Positions 14,702 to 23,087 of a DNA stretch of 23,930 nucleotides are shown here, piece after piece. Below the pieces are notes generated by a model. It saw only the letters and a program-made list of their open reading frames with translations, was not told the origin of the DNA and searched no databases. The DNA is from IIICB1 sp035968095 (GTDB taxonomy: Bacteria > Cyanobacteriota > Cyanobacteriia > Cyanobacteriales > SIO1D9). The DNA is taken from contig JAWQFW010000051.1 in the NCBI GenBank assembly GCA_035968095.1, forward strand, positions 1-23,930, in the 5' to 3' direction. Each line of letters begins with the position of its first letter. Within the stretch, counting starts at the first letter, position 1. Both the position numbers and the translations under genes were made by a program.

Positions 14702-15601
14702 ATGTTATTGCAAGATGCACGTATTTCCCAGATTATTTTTCTCTCACTGTTCTTATTTTTAGGTATTAGTACCCGTGACTGGACGTTACGCCCCGATTTG
14801 ATTTTGGTGGCGATCGCCAGTTGTCTCTTGACTCAATGGCTCCTATCATGCTTTGTGCCTTTTGTCAAGAGTAAAATTAGAAGTTATCAAATCCCGAAAC
14901 TAGGTGCGAAAGAAGTCAAGAGTCGAGTGCAACTATTCGAGCTAACTTCGTTACGGAGTGCTGCGATTACCGCTTTAGGGCTGTGCTTATTGTTGCGTTG
15001 TAACGATTATACAACGATGGCGATCGCCGGAAGTTTAGCGATCGCCAGTAAATTTCTCTTTCGTCACCAAAACAAACACTTCTTCAATCCCGCCAACTTT
15101 GGCATTATCGCCGCCTTAATTTTAACTCAAGATGCTTGGGTTTCGCCCGGACAATGGGGAACAGATTCGTGGTATTTACTCTTATTTTTCTGCACCGGAG
15201 GGACAATCTTAAAACAAGTTGGACGTTGGGATACTTCCGCCGCTTTTTTAGTAGCTTATACCCTCCTAGAAGGACTGCGTAACTATTGGCTTGGGTGGAG
15301 TTGGGACGTACTACAACACGAATTAATGAGCGGCAGTTTATTGCTTTTCGCCTTCTTTATGCTCACCGATCCTCGTTCAATTCCCAACGCTACCGTCAGC
15401 CGGATAATTTGGGCAGTAGCGATCGCTTTCCTCACTTTTATCCTCCGCAATCAATTTTATCTTTCCACCGCCATATTTTGGGCATTATTTATCCTTTCGC
15501 CCTTAACTATTTGGTTAGATACAATTTGGGCAGCACCGAAATTTGAATGGCTCAAAACAATCAATAAACACCTTCCCAACCAATCGTTGACAACATCGTA
15601 A
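14702..15601 (+). CDS. Stand-alone RnfD/NqrB-like membrane protein
   Basis: RnfD/NqrB subunits are membrane proteins of ion-pumping redox complexes that carry flavin. This 299-residue form has about eight hydrophobic segments. Family blocks include ISTRDWTLRPDL, SLRSAAITALGLCLLLR, HFFNPANFGI, DAWVSPGQWG and FFMLTDPRSIPN. I do not see the SGAT-like site at which FMN is attached to RnfD/NqrB. No other Rnf or Nqr subunit is in the window, so it probably does not work in a classical complex. The ATG at 14702 (MLLQDARISQ) matches where I recall relatives beginning; a TTG at 14606 has better Shine-Dalgarno spacing (GAGG, five bases) and would add 32 residues. Its stop is eight bases before the DUF2330 gene, implying an operon. 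Confidence 0.75.
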   Translation: MLLQDARISQIIFLSLFLFLGISTRDWTLRPDLILVAIASCLLTQWLLSCFVPFVKSKIRSYQIPKLGAKEVKSRVQLFELTSLRSAAITALGLCLLLRCNDYTTMAIAGSLAIASKFLFRHQNKHFFNPANFGIIAALILTQDAWVSPGQWGTDSWYLLLFFCTGGTILKQVGRWDTSAAFLVAYTLLEGLRNYWLGWSWDVLQHELMSGSLLLFAFFMLTDPRSIPNATVSRIIWAVAIAFLTFILRNQFYLSTAIFWALFILSPLTIWLDTIWAAPKFEWLKTINKHLPNQSLTTS

Positions 15602-15609
15602 AATTGACA

Positions 15610-16923
15610 ATGAAATTATTCCAAAAATTAACAACTTTTTTGGTAACAATAGTAGCTGCATTCAGTTTGGCACTACCAGCACAAGCCTTTTGTGGCTTCT
15701 ATGTTGCCAAAGCCGACACCGACTTGTATAACCAAGCCTCCCAAGTAGCGATCGCGAGAGACGGCGATCGTACCATTTTAACAATGGCAAACGACTATCA
15801 AGGAGATGTCCAAGACTTCGCTTTAGTAGTACCAGTACCAGTTATTTTAGCCCAAGACCAAGTACAAGTTGGCGACCCCAAAATTATCAAAAGACTTGAT
15901 GCTTTCAGCGCCCCCCGACTCGTAGAATACTTCGACAACAACCCTTGTAATCCTCAAGTAGAATATTTAGAAAGAGGAGGAACAAGAGGCGTACCAGCAC
16001 CACAAGTAGCCCTAGAAGAAAGCGAAGATCGTGCGTTAGGTGTCACCATAGAAGATAGCTTTTCCGTCGGAGAATATGACATTTTAATTCTCAGCGCCAC
16101 CGAATCTTCTGGACTAGAAACTTGGCTAATTAATAACGGTTACAAAATCCCTCCTGGTGCGAAAGAATTACTTCAGCCTTATATTCGACAAGACATGAAA
16201 TTCTTTGTCGCCAAAGTTAATTTAGCTGAATTTAAACAAACAGGAAGCGAATTTTTGCGTCCTTTAATGATGGCTTATGAATCGCCGAAATTCATGTTAC
16301 CAATTCGGCTCGGAATGACCAACGCCAAACAAGACCAAGACTTAATTGTTTATCTGCTTTCTCCTCAAGGACAAACCGAATTAACGAACTATCGTACAGT
16401 CCAAGTTCCTTCTAATACAGAAATTCCTGTATTCGTCAAAAATGAGTTTGGTGAATTCTACAAATCGATGTTTCAAACTGCTTACGAACGAGAAGGAAAA
16501 AAAGTCGCCTTTCTTGAATATGCTTGGAATATGCAAAATTGCGATCCTTGCGCTGCCGACCCACTTTCGCGGGAAGAATTAGAACAAGCCGGAGTATTTT
16601 GGTTACAACCAGGACAACGCCCAAATGTGTTTATCAGTCGCATTCATGTCCGTTATACTCGCGATAAATTTCCCGAAGATTTGCGCTTTCAAGCAACAGC
16701 GAATCAGCAAAATTTTCAAGGTCGTTATGTGATTCGTCATCCTTATAAAGGGGAAATGAACTGTCCCGCAGCCGAATCTTATCAACAAGCTTTACGACAG
16801 CGACAAGAGCGAGAAGTGCAAACTTTAGCAAATCTCACTCGATGGGATGTTCAAAGAATTCGCGATAAAGCTAATTTATCCCAAATTCAAACCACTCCTT
16901 GGTGGCGAAACATTTGGAATTAA
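15610..16923 (+). CDS. Exported DUF2330 protein, first copy
   Basis: The 437-residue protein has a clear signal peptide (MKLFQKL, hydrophobic core, cleavage after PAQA near residue 26). The mature protein starts FCGFYVAKAD, the DUF2330 opening with an invariant cysteine (C28). FALVVPVPV, FSAPRLVEYFD-NPC, ESSGLETWL, LPIRLGM, LIVYLLSPQG, a CxxC pair in NCDPCAADPLS (C311, C314), FISRIHVRYTRDKFPEDL and a TPWWRNIWN tail follow. The function of DUF2330 is unknown; conserved cysteines suggest disulfides or metal binding in the periplasm. It begins eight bases after the RnfD-like gene, so a functional link is likely. A TTG at 15604 would add two residues; I prefer the ATG. Confidence 0.85.
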   Translation: MKLFQKLTTFLVTIVAAFSLALPAQAFCGFYVAKADTDLYNQASQVAIARDGDRTILTMANDYQGDVQDFALVVPVPVILAQDQVQVGDPKIIKRLDAFSAPRLVEYFDNNPCNPQVEYLERGGTRGVPAPQVALEESEDRALGVTIEDSFSVGEYDILILSATESSGLETWLINNGYKIPPGAKELLQPYIRQDMKFFVAKVNLAEFKQTGSEFLRPLMMAYESPKFMLPIRLGMTNAKQDQDLIVYLLSPQGQTELTNYRTVQVPSNTEIPVFVKNEFGEFYKSMFQTAYEREGKKVAFLEYAWNMQNCDPCAADPLSREELEQAGVFWLQPGQRPNVFISRIHVRYTRDKFPEDLRFQATANQQNFQGRYVIRHPYKGEMNCPAAESYQQALRQRQEREVQTLANLTRWDVQRIRDKANLSQIQTTPWWRNIWN

Positions 16924-17066
16924 GTTAAGTCTTAGTTTGTAGTTAGGCTTGAGCCTTTAATTTTGGTTGTTTTTAGTTAAAAAACCTCAGCTAATTTTCG
17001 ACAATTAGTAAATTTGGAGATTCGTTTTTAGTAAGTTGTTTTTAAGAGAAAATTAAGGAAATAAAT

Positions 17067-18377
17067 ATGAAAACCCTGCGAGGTTTAGTAACAATAACTT
17101 TAACTTTATTAATGGCAATTAGCTTTGTTTCACCAGCAGCAGCATTTTGTGGTTTTTACGTGGCTAAAGCTGATACGAATTTATATAACCAAGCTTCTCA
17201 AGTAATTATTGCAAAAGATGGAGCGCGGACAATTTTAACGATGGCAAATGATTATAAAGGTGAAGTAAAAGATTTTGCTTTAGTTGTCCCGGTTCCAGTT
17301 GTTTTAGATGAAGAACAAGTGCGCGTTAGTGAGACAAAAATTATTCAACGTCTCGATGCTTTTAGCGCACCACGATTGGTAGAATATTTCGACGAGAACC
17401 CCTGTCAATTTCGCGATCGCGGTCTCGTCCTAGAATCAGCACCCAGACCTGCTGCTAGCGCTCCCAGAGCCAGAAGAGAAGACGACAGCTTAGGAGTTAC
17501 TGTCGAAGCCAGCTTCAGTGTGGGAGAATACGACATTGTAATTCTCAGCGCGAGAGAGTCATCGGGACTGGAAACTTGGCTAACAAATAACGGCTACAAA
17601 ATACCTCGCGGTGCTAAAGATTTACTGCAACCATATATTCGCCAAAATATGAAATTCTTTGTCGCGAAAGTGAATTTAGAAGAATTTGATCGTGGGGGTT
17701 TTCAATCTTTACGTCCATTAATGATTGCTTATGAAGATCCTCGCTTTATGTTACCAATTCGACTAGGAATGACGAATGCTGAAGGCGAACAAGACTTAAT
17801 TGTTTATCTTTTGTCGCCGAAAGGTCAAGTCGAAGTTACTAACTATCGTACTAGCAAAATTCCTTCTAATGTCGAGATTCCTGAATTTGTCGAAGAAGAA
17901 TTTGCTGATTTCTATAAAGCCATGTTTAAAACTGCATATAACCAGGAAAATAAACGAGTAGCTTTTCTCGAATATGCTTGGGATATGAGTTGGTGTGACC
18001 CTTGTGCAGCCGACCCTCTTTCTGATGAAGAATTAAAGCAAGCTGGAGTCTTTTGGCTAGTTCCGGGACAACCCCAAAATGTTTTTCTCAGCCGCATTCA
18101 TGTCCGCTATACTCGCAATACTTTTCCTGAAGATTTGCGCTTTCAAGAAACAGCTAATAAGCAAAACTTTCAAGGTCGTTATGTAATTCGTCATCCTTAC
18201 AAAGGTGAGATGGAATGCGACGCAGCCGAACAATATCAAACAGTTTTACGACAGCGACAAGAACAAGAAGTAGAAACTCTCGCGAAGCTAACAGGTTGGG
18301 ATGTGAATGAGATTCGCAGAAAAGCCGATTTTGTTGATGTTAAACCGACACCTTGGTGGCGCAGAATTTGGAACTAA
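17067..18377 (+). CDS. Exported DUF2330 protein, second copy
   Basis: The 436-residue protein is a close paralogue of the preceding gene over its whole length. It has a signal peptide cleaved near AAA-FCGFY, the same cysteines (C28, CDPC at 310-313), the ESSGLETWL, LPIRLGM and RIHVRYTRNTFPEDL blocks, and the tail TPWWRRIWN. The copies differ most in the leader, in a linker around residues 118-140 (here Ala/Pro/Arg-rich; in the first copy Gly/Val-rich) and in scattered surface positions. A 143-base spacer separates them, with AAGGAAATAAAT before the ATG, so it may be read from its own promoter or through from the first copy. A hairpin follows the stop. Confidence 0.85.
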   Translation: MKTLRGLVTITLTLLMAISFVSPAAAFCGFYVAKADTNLYNQASQVIIAKDGARTILTMANDYKGEVKDFALVVPVPVVLDEEQVRVSETKIIQRLDAFSAPRLVEYFDENPCQFRDRGLVLESAPRPAASAPRARREDDSLGVTVEASFSVGEYDIVILSARESSGLETWLTNNGYKIPRGAKDLLQPYIRQNMKFFVAKVNLEEFDRGGFQSLRPLMIAYEDPRFMLPIRLGMTNAEGEQDLIVYLLSPKGQVEVTNYRTSKIPSNVEIPEFVEEEFADFYKAMFKTAYNQENKRVAFLEYAWDMSWCDPCAADPLSDEELKQAGVFWLVPGQPQNVFLSRIHVRYTRNTFPEDLRFQETANKQNFQGRYVIRHPYKGEMECDAAEQYQTVLRQRQEQEVETLAKLTGWDVNEIRRKADFVDVKPTPWWRRIWN

Positions 18378-18380
18378 AAT

Positions 18381-18406
18381 TAGGTAATTGCTTACCTATT
18401 TGTTTT
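18381..18406 (+). terminator. Terminator after the second DUF2330 gene
   Basis: TAGGTAA (18381-18387) pairs perfectly with TTACCTA (18392-18398) over a TTGC loop and is followed by TTTGTTTT. It begins three bases after the stop codon and separates this gene from the convergent PIN toxin gene. Confidence 0.6.
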
Positions 18407-18422
18407 GACAATTTAGAGATGT

Positions 18423-18842
18423 TTATCTTTTCAACAAAATCTTAAATCCTGCTTGCTCAAAATGTTTATCATGAGCTAAAGCTTCAGGAATTCCCAAATC
18501 TTGCATAATTAAAAAAGAATGACAATCGGTTAAACTCCATTGTTTATCTTCTCTAGTTCGATAAAGAGTCACTGCGCGATAAAATAAGTCAGAGGGTGAA
18601 GGATTTATATTAATATCAGGATGGTCTTGAATTTGTAAAACGAAATTAGCTACTTGTTGACGAACTTTTGTATTAAACCTCGAAAAAAAAGCTAGAAATT
18701 CATTGAGAACAAATTCGCTGGTAACAATAATCACGTTTTGTTGTTTCAGCGAGATATCTAATGTTTTCGCCAAAGAATGAAATTCGTCGCAGGGAAAAAA
18801 TACAGCAATCCAATATCCAGTATCAGCAAAGACTTGTCTCAT
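18423..18842 (-). CDS. PIN-domain toxin (VapC-like ribonuclease)
   Basis: The 139-residue protein has the PIN fold acids in order: D7 (VFADTGYWIAVF), E48 (TSEFVLNEFL), D106 (WSLTDCHSF) and D125 (ALAHDKHFEQAGF). These are the four residues that bind the metal in VapC-type ribonucleases. The length is typical. It would cleave RNA and inhibit growth when freed from its antitoxin. Its ATG overlaps the stop of the upstream gene in an ATGA arrangement, so the two are translationally coupled. It converges with the DUF2330 gene. Confidence 0.85.
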   Translation of the reverse strand: MRQVFADTGYWIAVFFPCDEFHSLAKTLDISLKQQNVIIVTSEFVLNEFLAFFSRFNTKVRQQVANFVLQIQDHPDININPSPSDLFYRAVTLYRTREDKQWSLTDCHSFLIMQDLGIPEALAHDKHFEQAGFKILLKR

Positions 18843-19111
18843 TCTTCTTTTTCAGGAATCCCATAAACATATTGATCAACCAATTTAGAAGCATTAGCGG
18901 GTAAGTCTTCCCAGTCTTCATCCGTAAGCACTGCTGCTAATTCTGAAGCAATTTCTGAGATAGGTTTTTCGGATTTTGTTAATAATTTAGGAGCAGAATC
19001 TTTAGTAAGTAATTCTTTTTCTGCGAGGATTTGAGTAACAAGATCGCTTACTAAGAGTTTTAAGTCAGCGACAGTCAAATTTTTAAGAGAGGTGTTTTCT
19101 GAAATTTGCAT
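18839..19111 (-). CDS. Antitoxin partner of the PIN toxin
   Basis: This 90-residue acidic protein sits directly upstream of the PIN gene with a four-base overlap, the usual antitoxin position. The N-terminal part (LKNLTVADLKLLVSDLVTQIL) looks like a short dimerising helix pair. The C-terminal part (ISEIASELAAVLTDEDWED, then LVDQYVYG) would be the toxin-wrapping tail. No clear DNA-binding fold such as AbrB, RHH or Phd is visible, and I do not recognise a named family. The antitoxin call rests on position and size. Confidence 0.65.
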   Translation of the reverse strand: MQISENTSLKNLTVADLKLLVSDLVTQILAEKELLTKDSAPKLLTKSEKPISEIASELAAVLTDEDWEDLPANASKLVDQYVYGIPEKEE

Positions 19112-19240
19112 GGTGAAGTATTTCTTGACTAGGATTAAAATTGATCGGGTTTATAAAATAAGCTACTGATAAGATTTGAGTTAGCGATCGCCCTCACCTC
19201 TTCTTTTCCTCTGATGCACAAAATAGTCTTTTTGTCAACC

Positions 19241-19276
19241 AAATAAGGTAGAGACGTTTTCGACAACGCCTCCACC
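19241..19276 (-). terminator. Likely terminator of the nucleotidyltransferase gene
   Basis: On the minus strand GGTGGAGGCGTT (19276-19265) pairs with AACGTCTCTACC (19258-19247) over a six-base loop, using two G-U pairs that only work in the minus-strand RNA. TTATTT follows. It begins eight bases after the stop of the minus-strand gene. The rest of the 19112-19284 spacer shows nothing specific. Confidence 0.55.
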
Positions 19277-19284
19277 ACTAACAA

Positions 19285-20448
19285 TTAACCACCGTTACTG
19301 AGTAACTCCTCGATCGCCTTACGTTCGAGAGGTTCTTGGTGAGGTAGAGTTTCACGCGCATCGGTAATCAACCAATCCAGCGCTGCGGCTTGGACATCAA
19401 TCGTCGTACCCGTTTTATCAACGCAATAACGACCGAAAACTAACTTATCCACCAAACGCACCCCAGGTCCCAAACGAGAATATTCAAAAATCACGCTATT
19501 ATCCACAGTTGCACCGCTACACAACCAACAACTCGGACCAATCATCGCCGGACCAACAATTTTCACTCCATCTTCAATGCGAGTCATCCCGCCGATATAA
19601 ACAGGTCCAGTAATATCGACCTTATCCCAATTCACAGCCACATTCAGCCCGGTATAAATGCCAGGAGAAACTTCCTTACCGGGAATCGCCACATTCTTAA
19701 TATCCCCGTTTAAAACGCTTCTCACAGCGTGCCAATAGTCAGGAACCTTACCAATATCAACCCACTCAAATTCCATTGGGACAGCGTAGAAAGGAGCATT
19801 CATTTCTACCAATTTAGGAAATAATTCACCACCAATATCAAACTCTTGATTCGGGGGAATATAATCAAACACCTCTGGTTCAAAAATATAAATACCTGAG
19901 TTGATATTGGTACTTAAAGCTTCTTCAACCGTAGGTTTTTCTTGAAAAGCCTTAATTTTATCATTTTCATCAGTTACGACGACACCGTAACTAGAAACCA
20001 ACTCTTTTGCTACAGGCTTAGTTACCACTGTAGCGATCGCGCCTTTCTGCTTGTGCCAGTTTACCGCCGCCGTCAAATCCAAGTCAATCAGCGCATCACC
20101 GCAGAGAACCACAAACGTATCATCAAAAAACGGATGAAAATCCTGAATCCGTCGCAATCCACCAGCAGACCCCAACGCTTCACCAACTAACTCACCTTCA
20201 ACAATTCTTCCTTCAAAAGAATAGCCGATATGCACACCGAAACGCTGACCATCACGGAAATAACTTTCGATCTCGTTAGCCAAGTGACTGACATTAACCA
20301 TTATTTCATCGAAGCCATGCTGACGCAGTAACTCCAGCAAGAACTCCATCACTGGCTTTTGCAAAATCGGAATTAGCGGTTTAGGAATCGTATAAGTAAT
20401 CGGACGTACGCGAGTTCCCTTACCAGCCGCCAGAATCATGGCTTTCAT
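19285..20448 (-). CDS. GlmU/GMPP-like sugar-phosphate nucleotidyltransferase
   Basis: This 387-residue enzyme joins a sugar-1-phosphate to a nucleotide. It starts MKAMILAAGKGTRVRPIT, the nucleotidyltransferase signature, followed by PKPLIPI, LGSAGGLRR, VVLCGDALIDLDL, FQEKPT, NINSGIYIF and EWVDIGKVPDYW. From about residue 255 the chain turns into a left-handed beta-helix-like tail (GPVYIGGMTRIEDG, GPAMIGPSCWLCSGATV). The layout fits short mannose-1-phosphate guanylyltransferase-like enzymes, which lack the phosphomannomutase half of the longer cyanobacterial form; glucose-1-phosphate is an alternative substrate. I take the ATG at 20448, which begins exactly at the conserved domain and has GAGGAAG upstream; the frame is open to 20478. 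A terminator follows. Confidence 0.82.
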   Translation of the reverse strand: MKAMILAAGKGTRVRPITYTIPKPLIPILQKPVMEFLLELLRQHGFDEIMVNVSHLANEIESYFRDGQRFGVHIGYSFEGRIVEGELVGEALGSAGGLRRIQDFHPFFDDTFVVLCGDALIDLDLTAAVNWHKQKGAIATVVTKPVAKELVSSYGVVVTDENDKIKAFQEKPTVEEALSTNINSGIYIFEPEVFDYIPPNQEFDIGGELFPKLVEMNAPFYAVPMEFEWVDIGKVPDYWHAVRSVLNGDIKNVAIPGKEVSPGIYTGLNVAVNWDKVDITGPVYIGGMTRIEDGVKIVGPAMIGPSCWLCSGATVDNSVIFEYSRLGPGVRLVDKLVFGRYCVDKTGTTIDVQAAALDWLITDARETLPHQEPLERKAIEELLSNGG

Positions 20449-20761
20449 GAATATATCTTCCTCAACACTACGCCACACAATAATTTAGCTGAATCGAGAG
20501 TTAGTTGAGCGTCGAGCGTATCGACACCACGGAAACCCTCTCTCTAGCTTAGATTTAACCTTTTTCGCAACCCAAAGTTGTTTGATAATTAACTCTGAGA
20601 AGTTACTCAGTTAAACCTGTGCTTATTTTAACCGAGTCAATCCTCACCCGACCAATCCTCAAGCTATTTAAGTTAACATGGCGATCGCTTAATTTTTCTT
20701 GGCTAACTCAATCCCCAACCTCACTAAGTTACAATTCGAGCAGAGAAAGCCTTTCCACCCT
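20449..20761. other. Divergent intergenic region, 313 bases
   Basis: This spacer lies between the minus-strand nucleotidyltransferase and ccdA and must hold both promoters. A HIP1 octamer is at 20681-20688. I see no convincing operator, riboswitch or RNA gene. An in-frame TTG at 20699 would extend CcdA by 21 polar residues. Confidence 0.6.
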
Positions 20762-21502
20762 ATGCTAGACACCTTACCCACAAAACTCTACGAACTCGAA
20801 CAATATGCTGATAGCTTGGTATCTCAGCAACTAACTCACCTAAGCTGGGTGAGTATTGCCATTATTTTTACCGCAGGTTTACTCACCAGCCTGACACCCT
20901 GTATGCTTTCCATGTTGCCGATTACCATTGGCTACATCGGCGGTTACGAAACCGAAAGTCGCCTCCAAGCTGTCGCTCAGTCTACTTGGTTCGCCCTTGG
21001 TTTAGCAACAACTTTAGCCGGATTAGGTATTCTCGCAGCTTCCCTAGGACGAGTTTACGGACAAATCGGCGTTGGTTTACCAATTCTTGTCTCCCTCATC
21101 GCGATTATCATGGGCTTAAACTTATTGGAAATCGTTCCTTTACGCTTTCCTAGTTTTGGCGATACCGACTGGATTTCCCCAAATTTACCTGCGGGAGTAC
21201 GTTCTTATCTTCTCGGTTTAAGCTTTGGTTTAGTAGCCTCTCCCTGTAGTACCCCCGTGTTAGCTAGTATCCTCGCTTGGGTAGCCAACACCGAAGATTT
21301 GCTAATTGGCGGAATCTTACTGCTTGCTTACGCGGTGGGATATGTGTCTCCCTTAATTTTAGCGGGAACTTTCACCGCTTCAATTAAAAAATTGTTAGAG
21401 TTGCGCCGTTGGTCAGGTTGGATTAATCCTGTAAGTGGTGCGCTATTGTTAGGATTTGGCGTTTTTACCTTATTGTCTCGACTTCCTGCGGGAATTTTTT
21501 AA
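20762..21502 (+). CDS. ccdA: Cytochrome c biogenesis protein CcdA
   Basis: CcdA carries reducing power across the thylakoid or plasma membrane to keep apocytochrome c heme-binding cysteines reduced in system II cytochrome maturation. The 246-residue protein has six hydrophobic segments and the two redox cysteines, C47 in LTSLTPCMLSMLP and C162 in VASPCSTPVLAS, each in its conserved proline-flanked setting. The frame is open to a TTG at 20699, but the ATG at 20762 (MLDTLPTKLYELEQ) matches where I recall cyanobacterial homologues beginning. Nine bases separate it from ccs1, and the two proteins act in the same pathway. Confidence 0.9.
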   Translation: MLDTLPTKLYELEQYADSLVSQQLTHLSWVSIAIIFTAGLLTSLTPCMLSMLPITIGYIGGYETESRLQAVAQSTWFALGLATTLAGLGILAASLGRVYGQIGVGLPILVSLIAIIMGLNLLEIVPLRFPSFGDTDWISPNLPAGVRSYLLGLSFGLVASPCSTPVLASILAWVANTEDLLIGGILLLAYAVGYVSPLILAGTFTASIKKLLELRRWSGWINPVSGALLLGFGVFTLLSRLPAGIF

Positions 21503-21511
21503 TTAATACGC

Positions 21512-22912
21512 ATGACTGATAATAATTCTGTTGACGAAAAAAAATATTCCTTTAGTTTACGCAAATCTTGGCGAAGATTAGTCAAGATTGTCGCTGATTT
21601 GCGGTTAGCGATTTTCTTGTTATTGGCGATCGCCCTTTTCAGTATTAGTGGTACCGTAATCGAACAAGGACAATCTCTCAGTTTCTATCAAGCCAACTAT
21701 CCCGAAAACCCAGCCTTATTCGGTTTCCTTTCTTGGCAACTTATTTTAACCCTCGGCTTAAACCACGTCTACACCACATGGTGGTTTCTCTCCCTTCTCG
21801 TACTCTTCGGAACCAGCTTAACCGCTTGCACCTTCACTCGCCAATTTCCTACCCTTAAATCCGCCCGTCGTTGGCAATATTACAACCAACCTCGACAATA
21901 CGAGAAACTAGCCCTTAGTGCCACCATCGACCAAATTTCCCTCAACTCCTTAACCGATTTATTACAACAGCATAACTATCGAGTTTTCACCCAAGAATCC
22001 ACACTTTATGCCCGTAAAGGCATTATCGGACGCATCGGTCCCATTGTCGTTCATGCCGCCATGTTAATCATCCTCGCTGGTGCAATTGTCGGCGCAGTTA
22101 CAGGCTTTTTAGCCCAAGAAATGGTTCCTAGCGGCAACACCTTTCAAATCAAAAATATCTTTGACGCAGGTATTTTTTCAGCCCCCCAAGTCCCCAAAGA
22201 TTGGGCAGTAAAAGTTAATCGTTTTTGGATCGACTATACTCCCGAAGGTGGTATCAATCAATTTTATTCCGACTTATCAGTTGTCGATCTTCAAGGCAAC
22301 GAAATCACCCAAAAAACCATTTCCGTTAATCATCCTTTACGCTATCGAGGCGTAACTTTTTATCAGACAAATTGGGGAATCTCCGGTATCCGAGTTCAAA
22401 TGAATAATAGCCCCATCTTTCAGCTACCAATGGCAAAATTAGCAACCGTTGGGAACGGCAGTATTTGGGGTACTTGGATTCCGACAAAACCAGATTTAAG
22501 TCAAGGCGTTTCTTTACTTGCAAAAGACCTCCAAGGCATGATGTTAGTTTATGATGTTCAAGGTCAGTTAGTTGGCGCAGTTCGCCCTGGTCAAGCAATG
22601 CAAGTCAATGGAATTACTTTAAAAATATTAGAATTAATCGGGAGTACAGGTTTACAAATTAAAGCCGACCCAGGCGTTCCCATCGTTTATACTGGCTTTG
22701 GTTTACTGATGATTGGCGTAATTATGAGTTACGTTTCTCACTCACAAATTTGGGCTTTAGTAACGGAAAATAGTTTATATCTTGGTGGTAAAACTAATCG
22801 CGCCCAAGTTGGTTTTGAACGAGAAATAGTCGCAATTTTAGATGAACTAGAAGCACAAAAAACTCAAGAAATTACTACTGTCACGGAAAATCGTTTAGTC
22901 TCTCAATCCTAG
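21512..22912 (+). CDS. ccs1: Cytochrome c biogenesis protein Ccs1 (ResB-like)
   Basis: Ccs1 (ResB/CcsB) with CcsA forms the system II heme lyase that attaches heme to apocytochromes c on the lumenal side. The 466-residue protein has the ResB layout. Three membrane helices lie in the first half: ADLRLAIFLLLAIALF near residue 30, a WWFLSLLVLFGTSLTAC helix, and VVHAAMLIILAGAIVGA. A large soluble domain follows (ISVNHPLRYRGVTFYQTNW), then a last helix (VYTGFGLLMIGVIMSYVSHS) near residue 400. The length is normal for cyanobacteria. It sits nine bases after ccdA, the typical cyanobacterial pairing; the CcsA partner is not in this window. Confidence 0.92.
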   Translation: MTDNNSVDEKKYSFSLRKSWRRLVKIVADLRLAIFLLLAIALFSISGTVIEQGQSLSFYQANYPENPALFGFLSWQLILTLGLNHVYTTWWFLSLLVLFGTSLTACTFTRQFPTLKSARRWQYYNQPRQYEKLALSATIDQISLNSLTDLLQQHNYRVFTQESTLYARKGIIGRIGPIVVHAAMLIILAGAIVGAVTGFLAQEMVPSGNTFQIKNIFDAGIFSAPQVPKDWAVKVNRFWIDYTPEGGINQFYSDLSVVDLQGNEITQKTISVNHPLRYRGVTFYQTNWGISGIRVQMNNSPIFQLPMAKLATVGNGSIWGTWIPTKPDLSQGVSLLAKDLQGMMLVYDVQGQLVGAVRPGQAMQVNGITLKILELIGSTGLQIKADPGVPIVYTGFGLLMIGVIMSYVSHSQIWALVTENSLYLGGKTNRAQVGFEREIVAILDELEAQKTQEITTVTENRLVSQS

Positions 22913-23003
22913 TTTGAAGTAAAGACAATTTCGGTTTTTTTGAAAATAATTGACTTGCTTAGAGAATGTTGTCCGCAATGTCTCTACAAGTCTTGTTTTT
23001 TCG

Positions 23004-23056
23004 TGCATTCGGCGTTAGCCGTTCCCGCAAGGGTAAGCGCAAAGGCGCAAAGGAAT
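23004..23056. repeat. Dispersed repeat fragment with imperfect hairpin
   Basis: This GC-richer patch in an AT-rich spacer contains GCGTTA, CCC-GCAA-GGG and TAAGCGC, which can fold into an imperfect hairpin, followed by AAAGGCGCAAAGG. It resembles dispersed intergenic repeats common in cyanobacterial genomes. Nothing else of note is seen between ccs1 and the Uma2 gene. Confidence 0.35.
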
Positions 23057-23087
23057 AAAATCTTAATTTTATCTGATGATTACTATT

